Positions 63,764 to 64,000 of a stretch of 64,000 nucleotides of DNA are shown one piece after another. A program made the position numbers and the translations under genes. The stretch is from Citrifermentans bemidjiense Bem (GTDB lineage Bacteria > Desulfobacterota > Desulfuromonadia > Geobacterales > Geobacteraceae), in NCBI RefSeq assembly GCF_000020725.1, contig NC_011146.1, positions 3,037,501 to 3,101,500 on the forward strand, in the 5' to 3' direction. The first letter of the stretch is position 1, and each line of letters begins with the position of its first letter. The notes beneath the pieces were generated by a model, which was given only the letters and a program-made list of their open reading frames with translations, was not told where the DNA came from and searched no databases.

Positions 63764-64000
63764 ATGACCTATCAGCCTGACGAGCAAGTGATTGGTAGCT
63801 CTGCATCCATGACAGTCAAAACAACAGGTAATCGAGTCGTCAATCCCAGCTCGCAAACAGCGCGCTATAAGACTCAGTGGTGTGCTCAATTTTATGCAGC
63901 TGCAGAACTGACACGCCGTGGTTATTTGGTATCGATGACTTTTGGTAACGCTACGGCATCAGACTTGATTGTCCAAAGCCCTGGTGGATACCCATTCACG
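63764..64000 (+). CDS. PD-(D/E)XK nuclease-like protein, N-terminal part (cut by window)
   Basis: From the ATG at 63764 (GGAGG eight bases before) the frame stays open to the edge, 79 residues. It reads KTQWCAQFYAAAELTRRGYL, VSMTFGNATASDLIVQSPGG. This is the helix-strand-turn start of a small restriction-endonuclease-like fold in which the Asp of ASDLIV would be the first catalytic acid and an ExK pair should follow beyond the edge. Codon use is more AT-rich than elsewhere in the window. The function (restriction, defence or a mobile-element factor) is open. Confidence 0.6.
   Translation, partial: MTYQPDEQVIGSSASMTVKTTGNRVVNPSSQTARYKTQWCAQFYAAAELTRRGYLVSMTFGNATASDLIVQSPGGYPFT

Overview
The window is a GC-rich bacterial chromosome segment that most resembles the Geobacter/Geomonas/Citrifermentans group (Desulfuromonadota). 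The signs are a tungsten/molybdenum aldehyde:ferredoxin oxidoreductase-family enzyme of the BamB type, a multiheme c-type cytochrome, many two-component systems, sigma-54 promoters, a PEP-CTERM protein, frequent TTG starts, and short repeats scattered between genes (9-bp GTCCATTGG units, CTCTGTG clusters, CCCTCCC hairpins). Species-level placement is inference.

Layout. 1-6500 is a molybdenum/tungsten module. A truncated-by-window AOR-family gene is read leftwards behind two near-identical tandem Moco/Tuco-type riboswitches, each with its own terminator. Facing it are two TiaS-like IDDTD proteins, a molybdenum-storage-like amino-acid-kinase-fold protein, three small proteins (two Cys-bearing) and an OprP-type porin. 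Two ModE-box-like sites flank the block. 6744-11471 is a MarR-controlled tripartite efflux operon. 11634-19907 is a leftward housekeeping block (tilS, ftsH, folP, cdaA, ybbR-domain gene, glmM, pdxJ, parvulin). 20173-26252 holds a peptide-type ABC importer without its ATPases and a TPR lipoprotein. 26468-32397 is a rightward operon ending in a partner-switching module: a solute symporter fused to GAF and PP2C domains, a STAS protein and an RsbW-like kinase. 32411-37128 is a leftward run (lgt, DUF4124, HIT, tlyA, UbiD-family). 37440-45135 is a kinase/sigma-54 activator pair followed by a TRAP transporter with a clear -24/-12 promoter. 45224-55784 holds mixed genes, including an HTH-receiver fusion, a PQQ sugar dehydrogenase, a HelD-like helicase and a large hybrid sensor kinase.

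From 55785 rightwards the window becomes accessory in character. It contains a 30-unit, 21-bp-phased GGNNNNCC array, a sigma-54-promoted PEP-CTERM gene, a two-component system with a pentaheme cytochrome, gene relics, a HigBA-like toxin-antitoxin pair whose toxin message looks leaderless, and a lower-GC partial gene resembling PD-(D/E)XK nucleases.

The strongest candidates for undescribed biology are the Mo/W module that pairs TiaS-like proteins with a MoSto-like protein, and the 21-bp array. Start codons were reassigned where a Shine-Dalgarno sequence clearly favoured an internal start. All family calls rest on reading motifs by eye, without database searches.
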